A DNA stretch of 64,000 nucleotides from UMGS1251 sp036666555. Its GTDB lineage: Bacteria; Bacillota; Clostridia; Lachnospirales; Lachnospiraceae. Every line of letters begins with the position of its first letter. The stretch's first letter is position 1. Of this stretch, positions 26,625-34,626 are shown piece after piece. The notes under the pieces are model-generated. The model searched no databases, was not told where the DNA came from, and saw only the letters and a program-made list of their open reading frames with translations. The stretch covers positions 1 to 64,000 of the forward strand of contig JAVWVS010000010.1 in NCBI GenBank assembly GCA_036666555.1. Reading direction: 5' to 3'. The position numbers and the translations under genes were made by a program.

Positions 26625-27599
26625 TTATTTTTCTTTCAACAAGTATGCACCCAGCACTTTGCTAAATCGCTCTGCTGCATCTCCATACATATGACCTTCA
26701 CTATCCCAATAATTATCATCCTGATTATCAATTCGTCGATCCTCTATCATATTAAAATCCAAATAGTTGATTTTCTTTTCTTTAAACAGTTTGCTATAAT
26801 ACTGATGAGCATTCTCATATCCTTCCGGATGTCCTTCTATAGTCTCCTTGGGTGCTGGCAGAGTAATTACCAACAGTTCTATTTTTTCGTCTTTACAATA
26901 TTGTATGATTCGTTCCAGATCCTCTTCCCTATCCTTCTTCACTGCCTCTTTACACCACGATAGGTAAGTTCCATCTTTTTTTAATGGTTCCTCCCTTCGA
27001 TGATGGTATTGAAACCCTTCCGGCATATATTCTGCCGTTTGATCACTGGCAACAATGGAATCATAATTTTGATACGGCTTCGATAGTTTCATTTTTACCG
27101 TATCTTTTACTTCTCGATATCCATTGCGGTAAAATAACCAGGGAAAGAAAAATAACCGTAAATCATCTTCCATATATTTGTCCAAATAATACTCTACTTT
27201 TATTTTTGACAATGCCATTTCATTATAAAGAAATGGATTGTTGATTCCCTGATAATCTTCCACGGTATAGTAGCTCGGATCTAATTCGTAGATGAATCGT
27301 TTTGGTTTTCCTTTTTTACAAGCATATTGCAATAAATAAAAATCATCCAGCGGGAAAACACTGCCCAGGCAAAGACTCGTTGTCTTTCTTCCCGTTACAC
27401 TTTCTACCTGCTGTGGACTGATTCCTGCGAATCCTCTGGATGTCCCAAAGAAAATATCTTCATACTGATTTTCTTCTATATTATGAATATCCAGTCTGGC
27501 AAATGTGGCCGGCATCAATCCAAATCCCAATGCTTCATTCAGCATGATACAGACAAGTATGAATGCAATAGCTCGTATCCATCCCTTAGAATTGTGCAT
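26625..27599 (-). CDS. DltD-like SGNH-fold membrane protein
   Basis: A 324-residue paralogue of the next gene: one N-terminal transmembrane helix, FFGTSRGFAG nucleophile block (Ser near residue 50) and C-terminal DSEGHMYGDAAE with both the acidic residue and His of an SGNH active site. The upstream open frame extends to 27617, but GGAGG lies eight bases before the ATG at 27599, so the start overlaps the MBOAT gene by 14 bp. It would act outside the membrane with the MBOAT protein, which passes acyl groups across; whether it transfers to teichoic acid, polysaccharide or another polymer is not visible. Confidence 0.82.
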   Translation of the reverse strand: MHNSKGWIRAIAFILVCIMLNEALGFGLMPATFARLDIHNIEENQYEDIFFGTSRGFAGISPQQVESVTGRKTTSLCLGSVFPLDDFYLLQYACKKGKPKRFIYELDPSYYTVEDYQGINNPFLYNEMALSKIKVEYYLDKYMEDDLRLFFFPWLFYRNGYREVKDTVKMKLSKPYQNYDSIVASDQTAEYMPEGFQYHHRREEPLKKDGTYLSWCKEAVKKDREEDLERIIQYCKDEKIELLVITLPAPKETIEGHPEGYENAHQYYSKLFKEKKINYLDFNMIEDRRIDNQDDNYWDSEGHMYGDAAERFSKVLGAYLLKEK

Positions 27600-29112
27600 A
27601 GATAAATCCTCCACCACCTGTGGTAATAAACCCTAAAAATGGCAATGCAAAAATCAGCATCAGATACACAGCCCATCTCACCAGCAATGGCTTAGCCCCC
27701 AGGCTTTTTCGGATTTCCACCCCATTTTCCTGTAAAAGGCTGATGATGAACACCGTCACACATCCAATAGCTAATATGGCATAGTCCAGTTTATCCAGTC
27801 CCAGTGTCAAGAGTGTTCCATCAGTAAGCGTCTTCATTGTAAATCCGGTTACCGTGTTTTTCATCATGGTAAACGCTGCCGATAAACTAACTGCCATATC
27901 AAAATACCAGCTGATATTCACCAACAAGAAGGTGCGTAGTATCCGTACCACATGCCATGGTTTGGATTTGGGATTGATATGGGCCACTGCAAATCCTTTT
28001 TGGAAGGCAGGTGCCAGCAAGCTGCTTAGGGCAATCAGAAGTCCATTGTAAAGACCATAGACAATATATTTCCATGCAGCACCATGCCACACGCCCACCA
28101 CCAAGAATACAATGATATTCGCCAGTGCAATGGGAATGACTCTTCCGGTTTTTTTCCCACACACTTTTTTGGAAATTTTCCCAAAGCGTCCCATCCATTT
28201 AGAAAGTGACAACGGATAAAAAATATAGTCTTTCATCCACGTACCCAAAGTAATGTGCCAGCGATGCCAAAAGTCTGTAATGGAAACAGCAAAATAAGGA
28301 CGTTTGAAGTTCTGGTCCAGATGAATTCCAAAGATTTCGGATACCCCTCGGATCACATCGATTCCTCCGGAAAAGTCTGCGTAAAGCTGTATCGAATAAC
28401 ATAATACCGCTGTCACTACCGTAACGCCGGTGTATTGGGTATGATTTTGAAATACTTGATTTACTACTACGGCTGCTCGGTCAGCCAATACCATTTTCTT
28501 GAAATATCCCCACAGCATCAACTGTAGACCATGCTGTACTCTCACTAGGTCAAAGGTATGTTTCTCATAAAACTGGTGCGCCAGCTTATCAAATCGTCCT
28601 ATAGGGCCTTGCAACAACTGCGGAAAGAAAGAGACAAACAGCGCAAATCGAAATGGATTGCGCTCCGGTTTATATTTTCCCCAGTACACGTCCAAAAGAT
28701 AGCCCATGGACTGAAATGTATAAAAAGAAATCCCCAGTGGCAGGATTAGTTTTTGGAAGGTCAGATGACTGCCTGCAATAGCATTGATATTCTCAATAGC
28801 AAAATTAGTGTACTTTAAGACAGCCAACATGCCAAAATTCAAAAAAAGCGTCAAGACCAGTACACGGCGCTTTTTCTTTTTCTTCTCTTTTTTATCTTCC
28901 GACGTTTCCTGAATACGATTCAGCCACATCCCCGCTCCGTATGTGGTCAGGGTGCTGAACAACAAAAAGCATACGATTTTCACACCGGAAGAAATATAGT
29001 AAATATAACTAAAAAGTAAAAGCCAGCACCATTGATATTTTTTGGGAATCAAATAATACCCAATTGCTGCAATACACACAAATAACAAAAACTCCATCGA
29101 GATCAGTGACAT
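27586..29112 (-). CDS. MBOAT-family O-acyltransferase (DltB-like)
   Basis: A 508-residue polytopic membrane protein (about 10-12 helices). It contains the MBOAT core: LPLGISFYTFQSMGYLLDVY, FFPQLLQGPIGRF, TDFWHRWHITLGTWMKDY and the invariant catalytic His in VGVWHGAAW (near residue 345). MBOAT proteins take an acyl or aminoacyl group from a cytoplasmic carrier and pass it to an extracytoplasmic acceptor, as DltB does with DltC-bound D-alanine. A lysine-rich loop (about residues 73-83) lies on the likely cytoplasmic side. It is 15 bp after the carrier protein gene, with GGAGG six bases before the ATG, and overlaps the next gene. Confidence 0.92.
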   Translation of the reverse strand: MSLISMEFLLFVCIAAIGYYLIPKKYQWCWLLLFSYIYYISSGVKIVCFLLFSTLTTYGAGMWLNRIQETSEDKKEKKKKKRRVLVLTLFLNFGMLAVLKYTNFAIENINAIAGSHLTFQKLILPLGISFYTFQSMGYLLDVYWGKYKPERNPFRFALFVSFFPQLLQGPIGRFDKLAHQFYEKHTFDLVRVQHGLQLMLWGYFKKMVLADRAAVVVNQVFQNHTQYTGVTVVTAVLCYSIQLYADFSGGIDVIRGVSEIFGIHLDQNFKRPYFAVSITDFWHRWHITLGTWMKDYIFYPLSLSKWMGRFGKISKKVCGKKTGRVIPIALANIIVFLVVGVWHGAAWKYIVYGLYNGLLIALSSLLAPAFQKGFAVAHINPKSKPWHVVRILRTFLLVNISWYFDMAVSLSAAFTMMKNTVTGFTMKTLTDGTLLTLGLDKLDYAILAIGCVTVFIISLLQENGVEIRKSLGAKPLLVRWAVYLMLIFALPFLGFITTGGGGFIYAQF

Positions 29113-29127
29113 CTTTTTCCTCCAGAT

Positions 29128-29358
29128 TTAGGCCTCGTCTTGTAGGCGTTGTACCATTGCCCATAAAGCCGCTGCTGAATTAAAGTTCTCCGGAATAATC
29201 TCTGCCGGTGTCACTTCCACACCAAATTCCTCTTCTAGTTCTCCTACGATGGACAGAATTGCAAAAGATTCTAATATTTCGTCATCAATTAACGTAGTAC
29301 AATTTTCATAATCTGCATCCGGTTGAATCTCTCTTAATATTTCTAATAATTTTTCCAT
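29128..29358 (-). CDS. Acyl carrier protein (DltC-like)
   Basis: A 76-residue acidic four-helix carrier protein. The phosphopantetheine attachment site is ILESFAI with Ser31; Glu precedes the Ser where Asp is more common. The downstream helix IVGELEEEFGVEVTPAEI and PENFNSAAALWAMV are characteristic of DltC-like carriers. It should carry the aminoacyl thioester made by the adenylation enzyme and present it to the MBOAT protein. It is embedded between the decarboxylase and MBOAT genes with 15-21 bp spacers and an AGAGGT site. Confidence 0.9.
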   Translation of the reverse strand: MEKLLEILREIQPDADYENCTTLIDDEILESFAILSIVGELEEEFGVEVTPAEIIPENFNSAAALWAMVQRLQDEA

Positions 29359-29379
29359 ATCATTTACCTCTTTCTTTTC

Positions 29380-30576
29380 TTAAATGGAATTCAAAACATG
29401 GGTTGGCTGCCTCTTGCGCATGGGTTGTATGCCTTGTGGATGCTTATAAAACAACACATTGGGAAGGTCTCTGCTTAAGAACAAATAAATCCCCTCAGTA
29501 ACCGAATAGGCCCCTACTCTTTGAAACACTAATATATCATTTACTTTCGGGTTTTGCAACGGCAAATGTTTCACTATCACATCGGAAACAGTACAGAGTG
29601 CTCCACAGATATTCCATTCGCTGATGGCTTCCTCATTACGGTCTATACTGGTTTTTTCTTCCTCTCTAATGTGTTCGTACATCGGAATCTTCATGGCCAT
29701 AGTCTGTCCATAATAATTCAGGTGATGAATTCCTCCATCCATAATACAGTAATTTTCTCCCTGATTTTTCTTCTGATCCACAATAGACGTAAGGTAATAA
29801 CCGCATTCCGCCACCATATACCGTCCCATTTCCAACGTAATTCTCCCTCGGAACTTCATCTGCTCTAGCAGCTTGGAAAATGCTGTTAACAGTTTTTCAT
29901 CATCCATGGGCTCTTCTTTTTGAAAATAAGGTACGTAAAATCCAGGTCCATATTCCAATTCCTCTGCCTGGAACCCGTATTGTGCTTGCAACGTTTCTAG
30001 CAATGTATCCAAGGTAATCAGTTCTTTTTCTATCTTAGACAGCTTCTTTTTTTGGGTACCGGAATAGTATTGCAGTCCTGCCAGATGAATCTCCGGATAG
30101 TTCGCCCGCTCTGCTACCATACGGCATACTTCCTCTGGCACTACCCCGAACTGATTGCCACTGGTAACACGAATCAATGCGGTAATCACATTTCCGGTTT
30201 CTTTTGCACACGCGGATAAGATGTCCAGATGGTTCTGGGATTCAATGGTAAATATCCCCTTCCCTCCGTAGGTATGCATTGCTCGCAAAATATCTTTCTT
30301 TTCTTTATAAACACCGGAGAGTACGATCTTTTCCATCGAAATCTGATTTTGTTCACAGATACAAAATTCTCCCGGAGAGCAGACCTCGAATCGCTCCACC
30401 AGCGTATCCATGGGCTTTACCAAAAATGGATTGGCTTTCATTGCATAGCACAGATGCACTTGTGGTCCAAGGATCTCTTTCATCATTTTCAATCGTTTTT
30501 CTAATACATCCAAGTCAAATACATAGGACGGTGTCCCATATTGTTTTGCAATTTCTCTCCACTGATTGGGTTCCAT
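29380..30576 (-). CDS. PLP-dependent decarboxylase of the LysA/ornithine decarboxylase fold-III family
   Basis: A 398-residue fold type III enzyme. YAMKANP carries the PLP-binding Lys (near residue 50), followed by FEVCSPGEF, GLQYYSGTQ (in place of the usual HVGSQ), LEMGRYMVAECGYY and, contributed across the dimer, CGALCTVSD with the catalytic Cys. These features are of diaminopimelate/ornithine-type decarboxylases rather than alanine racemases. The altered GLQYYSGTQ loop argues against a normal LysA. It lies between an adenylation gene and a carrier protein gene, the setting of BtrK- and VinO-type enzymes that decarboxylate aminoacyl groups on a carrier. Start at 30576, one base after the upstream stop, with GGAGG six bases before; the longer frame to 30591 overlaps. 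Confidence 0.85.
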   Translation of the reverse strand: MEPNQWREIAKQYGTPSYVFDLDVLEKRLKMMKEILGPQVHLCYAMKANPFLVKPMDTLVERFEVCSPGEFCICEQNQISMEKIVLSGVYKEKKDILRAMHTYGGKGIFTIESQNHLDILSACAKETGNVITALIRVTSGNQFGVVPEEVCRMVAERANYPEIHLAGLQYYSGTQKKKLSKIEKELITLDTLLETLQAQYGFQAEELEYGPGFYVPYFQKEEPMDDEKLLTAFSKLLEQMKFRGRITLEMGRYMVAECGYYLTSIVDQKKNQGENYCIMDGGIHHLNYYGQTMAMKIPMYEHIREEEKTSIDRNEEAISEWNICGALCTVSDVIVKHLPLQNPKVNDILVFQRVGAYSVTEGIYLFLSRDLPNVLFYKHPQGIQPMRKRQPTHVLNSI

Positions 30577-30577
30577 A

Positions 30578-32098
30578 CTATCCCTCCACATACTGATTTT
30601 TCAGAGCTTTTCGGTCTATTTTTCCATTGTTATTCAGTGGCATTGCCTCTACTTTTATAAATACATTGGGTATCATAAATGCCGGTAGCGTAATTCCAAT
30701 GGCTTTTATAATCGGGCGTTTTTCAATTTCTCCTTCGTAAAATGCCACAATCTTATTCTGTTCTTCATCGTAAAGGCAGCACACCCGAATAATTTCTTCC
30801 AGTCCATTCATCGCTGCTTCAATTTCACCTAATTCAATCCGATGACCCATATGCTTGATTTGAAAATCCTTTCGTCCGGTAAAACACAATTCGCCCTGTT
30901 GGTTATAATACCCCACATCTCCCGTTCGGTAAATCGTTTCCAGATAGCGGTGATTCAGTGGGTTTTGTACAAATGCACGTTTCGTCTGCTCCGGATTATT
31001 ATAATACCCCAGTGACAGTGCTGTACCCGATACACAGATTTCCCCTTTTTGCTCCGGCTCCGACGCCGTCACCAAAGCATTTTGTTCATCCAATAAAAAC
31101 ACCTTTTCATTTGGGAATGGTTCTCCAATTGGCAGAACTTCTTCCGGCGCAAATTCTCGCTCCACCTTGTAATAAGTACAGTTGCATGTAATCTCTGTTG
31201 GGCCGTATACATTCACATACGCGGCCTCCGGCAAGTATGTTTTCCACAAATGCAAATGTTTGATGGGCATCACTTCTCCGCTAAAAATAACTTTTCTAAT
31301 TTTTTCTGGCACACGATATTCAAACCCTTTTAGGGTCGTAATAATACAAAGTGCGGATACTGCCCATATTAAGGTCGTTACTTCCCTTTCGCATAAGAAA
31401 TCTAATAATTTTGTAGGAAAAGAAAATAATTTTTTCGGAATCATCTGCATGGTAGCTCCGGTTTTCAGTGTGGCATAAATATCCTTTACCGAAACATCAA
31501 AATCAAAAGGGGCTTGATTTCCTATCACATCTTCTTCTGTAATATGAAAAAGCTCCGTAAAACACTCCATAAAATCAATGACAGATCGATGACTCACCAC
31601 CACGCCTTTCGGCACTCCGGTAGAGCCGGATGTAAAGTTCACATATAAGGGGTCCATATCAAGAGCTTGCTTTCTGCGTATCTGTAGAAGTTCTGGCTCT
31701 TCTTCTACTGTCATACAGTCATCCACATACAGCACTTGACCGGAAAATGAAATCCGATTCAATTCCTTTTCGTAAGCTCTGTCTACCAAAATCACATCTG
31801 CTTCCAGCGTCTGCAAAATCTGTTCCACTCGAAAACTTGGTTGTTTGGGATCTAGTAACACGTAAAAACATCCTGCATAGACTGCTCCCATAAATGCCAT
31901 GACCGTGGACACACTTTTTTGGGAAAAGACCGGAATCGGTGTTCCGGGAGATATCTGCTTCGCCAGAACACTTCCAATCTGCCGAGACTGTTGTTCCAGC
32001 TGCTCATACGTACAGCTATTCATTTCATCTGCAAATGCAATTTTGCCGGGATGTTTTTTTACGGATTCTTCTAAGTATTCTAATATATTTTTGACCAT
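30578..32098 (-). CDS. Amino acid adenylation enzyme (DltA-like)
   Basis: A 506-residue stand-alone member of the ANL superfamily that activates an amino acid with ATP and loads the nearby carrier protein. Core motifs: NFTSGSTGVPKGVVVSH (P-loop), NVYGPTEITC, YRTGDVGYY, GRKDFQIKHMGHRIELGEIE and the adenylation Lys in NNNGKIDRKAL. The FDFDVSVKD block supplies an Asp near the substrate amino group, as in DltA. The IFSGEVM segment has Ser where DltA has the Cys linked to D-alanine selectivity, so the substrate may not be D-Ala. An imperfect hairpin lies in its leader. It is the first gene of the six-gene Dlt-like set. Confidence 0.88.
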   Translation of the reverse strand: MVKNILEYLEESVKKHPGKIAFADEMNSCTYEQLEQQSRQIGSVLAKQISPGTPIPVFSQKSVSTVMAFMGAVYAGCFYVLLDPKQPSFRVEQILQTLEADVILVDRAYEKELNRISFSGQVLYVDDCMTVEEEPELLQIRRKQALDMDPLYVNFTSGSTGVPKGVVVSHRSVIDFMECFTELFHITEEDVIGNQAPFDFDVSVKDIYATLKTGATMQMIPKKLFSFPTKLLDFLCEREVTTLIWAVSALCIITTLKGFEYRVPEKIRKVIFSGEVMPIKHLHLWKTYLPEAAYVNVYGPTEITCNCTYYKVEREFAPEEVLPIGEPFPNEKVFLLDEQNALVTASEPEQKGEICVSGTALSLGYYNNPEQTKRAFVQNPLNHRYLETIYRTGDVGYYNQQGELCFTGRKDFQIKHMGHRIELGEIEAAMNGLEEIIRVCCLYDEEQNKIVAFYEGEIEKRPIIKAIGITLPAFMIPNVFIKVEAMPLNNNGKIDRKALKNQYVEG

Positions 32099-32119
32099 AT
32101 CTATCCCTTTCTATAAGGA

Positions 32120-32159
32120 TACCTCCCATGCCGGCTTTTTATTGCTCACATCGGAGGTA
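32120..32159 (-). promoter_or_regulatory. Imperfect hairpin in the leader of the adenylation gene
   Basis: Arms TACCTCC/GGAGGTA (32120-32126 and 32153-32159) with further partial pairing inside and an A-rich loop. It lies in the 85-bp gap between the HPr gene and the adenylation gene. No T-run follows, so it is not a clear terminator; it could be a processing or attenuation element. Confidence 0.3.
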
Positions 32160-32183
32160 CTCAAAACAATTTCATTTCTATTT

Positions 32184-32447
32184 CTATTCGCCCAAACCAC
32201 TTTCTACCATTTCTGTCATGGTCTCAAGCGCTATTTCCTCATCCGGTCCTTCACATACCAGTTCAATCTCATCCCCTTTTTTAATACATGCTCCCAGTAC
32301 ACTCAACACACTTTTCGCATTAGCAGTAGTGGTCCGAAACTCGAAAGTGATTTTGCTCTGAAATTGCATCGCTGTCTTACAAAACAGTCCTGCAGGTCTT
32401 AAATGCAATCCGGTCGGATTCTTAATGGTTACTTTTTTCTTCATCAT
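32184..32447 (-). CDS. HPr-family phosphocarrier protein
   Basis: An 87-residue HPr. The phosphoryl-accepting His15 is in TGLHLRPAG and the regulatory Ser46 in NAKSVLSVLGA, both at canonical positions when the first ATG (32447) is used. With both residues it could serve in sugar PTS transfer from enzyme I and as the HPr kinase target in carbon catabolite control; Crh lacks the His. No ptsI is next to it. GGAGG lies ten bases before the first ATG. It follows cdaR by 24 bp, so it may be on the cdaA transcript and precede the Dlt-like genes. Confidence 0.9.
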   Translation of the reverse strand: MMKKKVTIKNPTGLHLRPAGLFCKTAMQFQSKITFEFRTTTANAKSVLSVLGACIKKGDEIELVCEGPDEEIALETMTEMVESGLGE

Positions 32448-32471
32448 AATGTATATGCCTCCTGGTTCCCC

Positions 32472-33719
32472 TTATTTCTTTGTCACGGTAATATGTACCG
32501 TTGCCTGATCTGCAATGGAACAATCTTTCGGCAGATTCCCTATTTGAATCGGTATTTCATATGATCCCTCTTGCTTGCCACTTAGTTCAATAGATGCAGC
32601 CACGCTGCTTTGCGTTAATGCCTCCAGTGCATCCGTCTTCCCTACGAAATGCAGTTCCACCGTCTGTGCTGTTCCAAAATCTGCTTTCAAGCCATTTGCC
32701 AGATTATTTACCGAAATAGATTTTACCGGTATTTCTAGTGTCTTTGTACCTGCTCGTTCTACCGTCGCCGTCACTACAATGGTGTTCGCTGTAGGATCCG
32801 CCAATGCGATTTCTTCCGGAAGGTGAGGTATGAGATCCACCAATATATCTGTTTTATCACTGATTTCATTCATAACTAACGCCGATGCCGGAATACTAAG
32901 CAAATCAATTTTTTCCAGATTCTCCTTGGTGCCTACTACCGGAACGGTCTGTGGCTCAAAGGTGACTCCCGAAAGTGCAAACCCATCCGCCACCGTAATA
33001 GACGAAGTATCTAATTCTACCGGTAATGCTTTGGAATTCAACAGATGAATGGAAACGGAAACATCTCGATTCGCAATATCTGTGGAAAGCAGTTTTTGAT
33101 CAATGACATTATTCCCTGCATCATACAAAATCAGTTCTGCCGGTCTGGTGGTGTCCTCTGACAACCCGGTTACATCTATTTTAGCAACTACTTTATCAAT
33201 AATGTCGATTTGAGAATCCGGTCCTGTAATTTCAATTTTCTGCGGGGTCGGAATCGCTTCTCCCAAAGCATATCCGGGACTTAAATCACCCACGGTGGTA
33301 ACTGTGATTGGAAAGCTCTTGGTTTTATTATTCTTCAAGGTAATTTCCATATTTTTCGGAGTGACATTGGCTTCTTCGTATTTTCCTTCAAATCCTCTGA
33401 TGGTCACATCAATGGGAATTAATTTTTTAAATTGGATATTTCGGACATCCGCCACCGCTTTAATATCTTGCGGTATGATACGATCGAGGGTTTTTCTCTC
33501 TGCTCGAACGGTAACGCTTACCTTTTGTGTTGCTTCTGTAGCTTCATAGGTCTGTCCACGGTTGGTAATAATTTCATCATGAGTCACTTTTACCTCAATG
33601 TTTCGATAAGTTCTTGTATCAATGGGACTATCCACATTTACAATCATCAGCCACAGTAATATGGCAAAAAAGACGGCAATAAGTTTCATACTCAGATTAT
33701 TGGTCAGAATCTTTTTCAT
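32472..33719 (-). CDS. cdaR: YbbR-domain regulator of diadenylate cyclase
   Basis: A 415-residue membrane-anchored protein: a short cytoplasmic start, one transmembrane helix (about 11-27) and about four YbbR repeats outside, each with the pattern of beta strands and a conserved Pro-Val pair (IPIDVTIRG, FPITVTTVG, LPVELDTSS, LEIPVKSIS). CdaR homologues modulate the adjacent cyclase CdaA. The gene overlaps the end of cdaA by 23 bp, with GGGAGGG before the ATG, so translation is coupled. The usual third member, glmM, is not next to it; an HPr gene is. Confidence 0.9.
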   Translation of the reverse strand: MKKILTNNLSMKLIAVFFAILLWLMIVNVDSPIDTRTYRNIEVKVTHDEIITNRGQTYEATEATQKVSVTVRAERKTLDRIIPQDIKAVADVRNIQFKKLIPIDVTIRGFEGKYEEANVTPKNMEITLKNNKTKSFPITVTTVGDLSPGYALGEAIPTPQKIEITGPDSQIDIIDKVVAKIDVTGLSEDTTRPAELILYDAGNNVIDQKLLSTDIANRDVSVSIHLLNSKALPVELDTSSITVADGFALSGVTFEPQTVPVVGTKENLEKIDLLSIPASALVMNEISDKTDILVDLIPHLPEEIALADPTANTIVVTATVERAGTKTLEIPVKSISVNNLANGLKADFGTAQTVELHFVGKTDALEALTQSSVAASIELSGKQEGSYEIPIQIGNLPKDCSIADQATVHITVTKK

Positions 33720-34602
33720 CTTTCGCCCTCCCTTTCCACATAGATGCTATTCTTGTAGATAATTTCTGGGATTGTTCCGATTTCTTCTGAACATGTGTTA
33801 ATTGCTCTGTCAAATACTCTCTTGTAACATTTCGTGCCAGTTCACCGCTTTGGGCAACTGAAATTCCACCAGTTTCTTCCGAAACTGCAATGACAAGAGC
33901 ATCACTCACTTCGCTCATCCCCACCGCTGCCCGATGTCTGGTTCCCAGTTCTTTACTCAACATCATGTTATCCGACAGTGGTAAATAACAAGTGGCAGAC
34001 ACAATTCGATTCCCACGGACAATAATTGCACCATCATGCAGTGGCGTATTGTGTTCAAATATATTAATGAGAATCTGGCTAGACAAAATACAGTCCAGCA
34101 AGATTCCTGTACTTTCATATTCCGTCAGCTGAATAGCACGCTCTACTACAATCAGTGCTCCGGTCTTTACCTTCCCCATTTCATAGACTGCTTTGACAAG
34201 GTCTTCTACCGTCTCTTCACTGAAACGTACCTGCTCTTTTTCTTTGTTACCAAAGGACGTGGGTACCACCGAGCTGAAAAAATTGCGTTCTCCCAACTTC
34301 TCGAGTCCCCTTCGCAATTCCGGTTGAAATACAACTACTGCTGCCGTGGCAAGCACTGTAGTGCCATTTTGCACCAACCATAAAATCGTATGCATCTGAA
34401 AAAAAATGGCAAACAAAATAGCGACACCAAACACTAACATTCCTTTTAGCAACATCCACGCTTTTGTATTTTTAATCCATAGCAAAAGTTTATACACAAG
34501 AAAGGAAACAATGACAATTTCCACTACATCAATCAAGCCCACTTTGGGCCAGTAAATTGCAGTAGTGTATTGACTCAGCGCCTGTCTGACATGTGCTCCC
34601 AC
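33697..34602 (-). CDS. cdaA: Diadenylate cyclase
   Basis: Makes c-di-AMP from two ATP molecules; c-di-AMP controls potassium and osmolyte uptake and wall stress. It has 301 residues: three N-terminal transmembrane helices (about 22-95) and the DisA_N cyclase domain with the signature DGAIIVRGNR and GTRHRAAVG. The start is a GTG at 34602, seven bases after GGAGG; an ATG two bases upstream is in another frame that stops at once. It is 24 bp after the preceding membrane protein gene and overlaps cdaR. Confidence 0.95.
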   Translation of the reverse strand: MGAHVRQALSQYTTAIYWPKVGLIDVVEIVIVSFLVYKLLLWIKNTKAWMLLKGMLVFGVAILFAIFFQMHTILWLVQNGTTVLATAAVVVFQPELRRGLEKLGERNFFSSVVPTSFGNKEKEQVRFSEETVEDLVKAVYEMGKVKTGALIVVERAIQLTEYESTGILLDCILSSQILINIFEHNTPLHDGAIIVRGNRIVSATCYLPLSDNMMLSKELGTRHRAAVGMSEVSDALVIAVSEETGGISVAQSGELARNVTREYLTEQLTHVQKKSEQSQKLSTRIASMWKGRAKDEKDSDQ

Positions 34603-34626
34603 ATTGTCACCTCCTTTTCTTGTTTC

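Noticed and set aside
29380..30576. Decarboxylase as an ordinary diaminopimelate decarboxylase for lysine
   Set aside because: Operon context with adenylation and carrier genes and the altered GLQYYSGTQ loop argue against it, though activity is untested.
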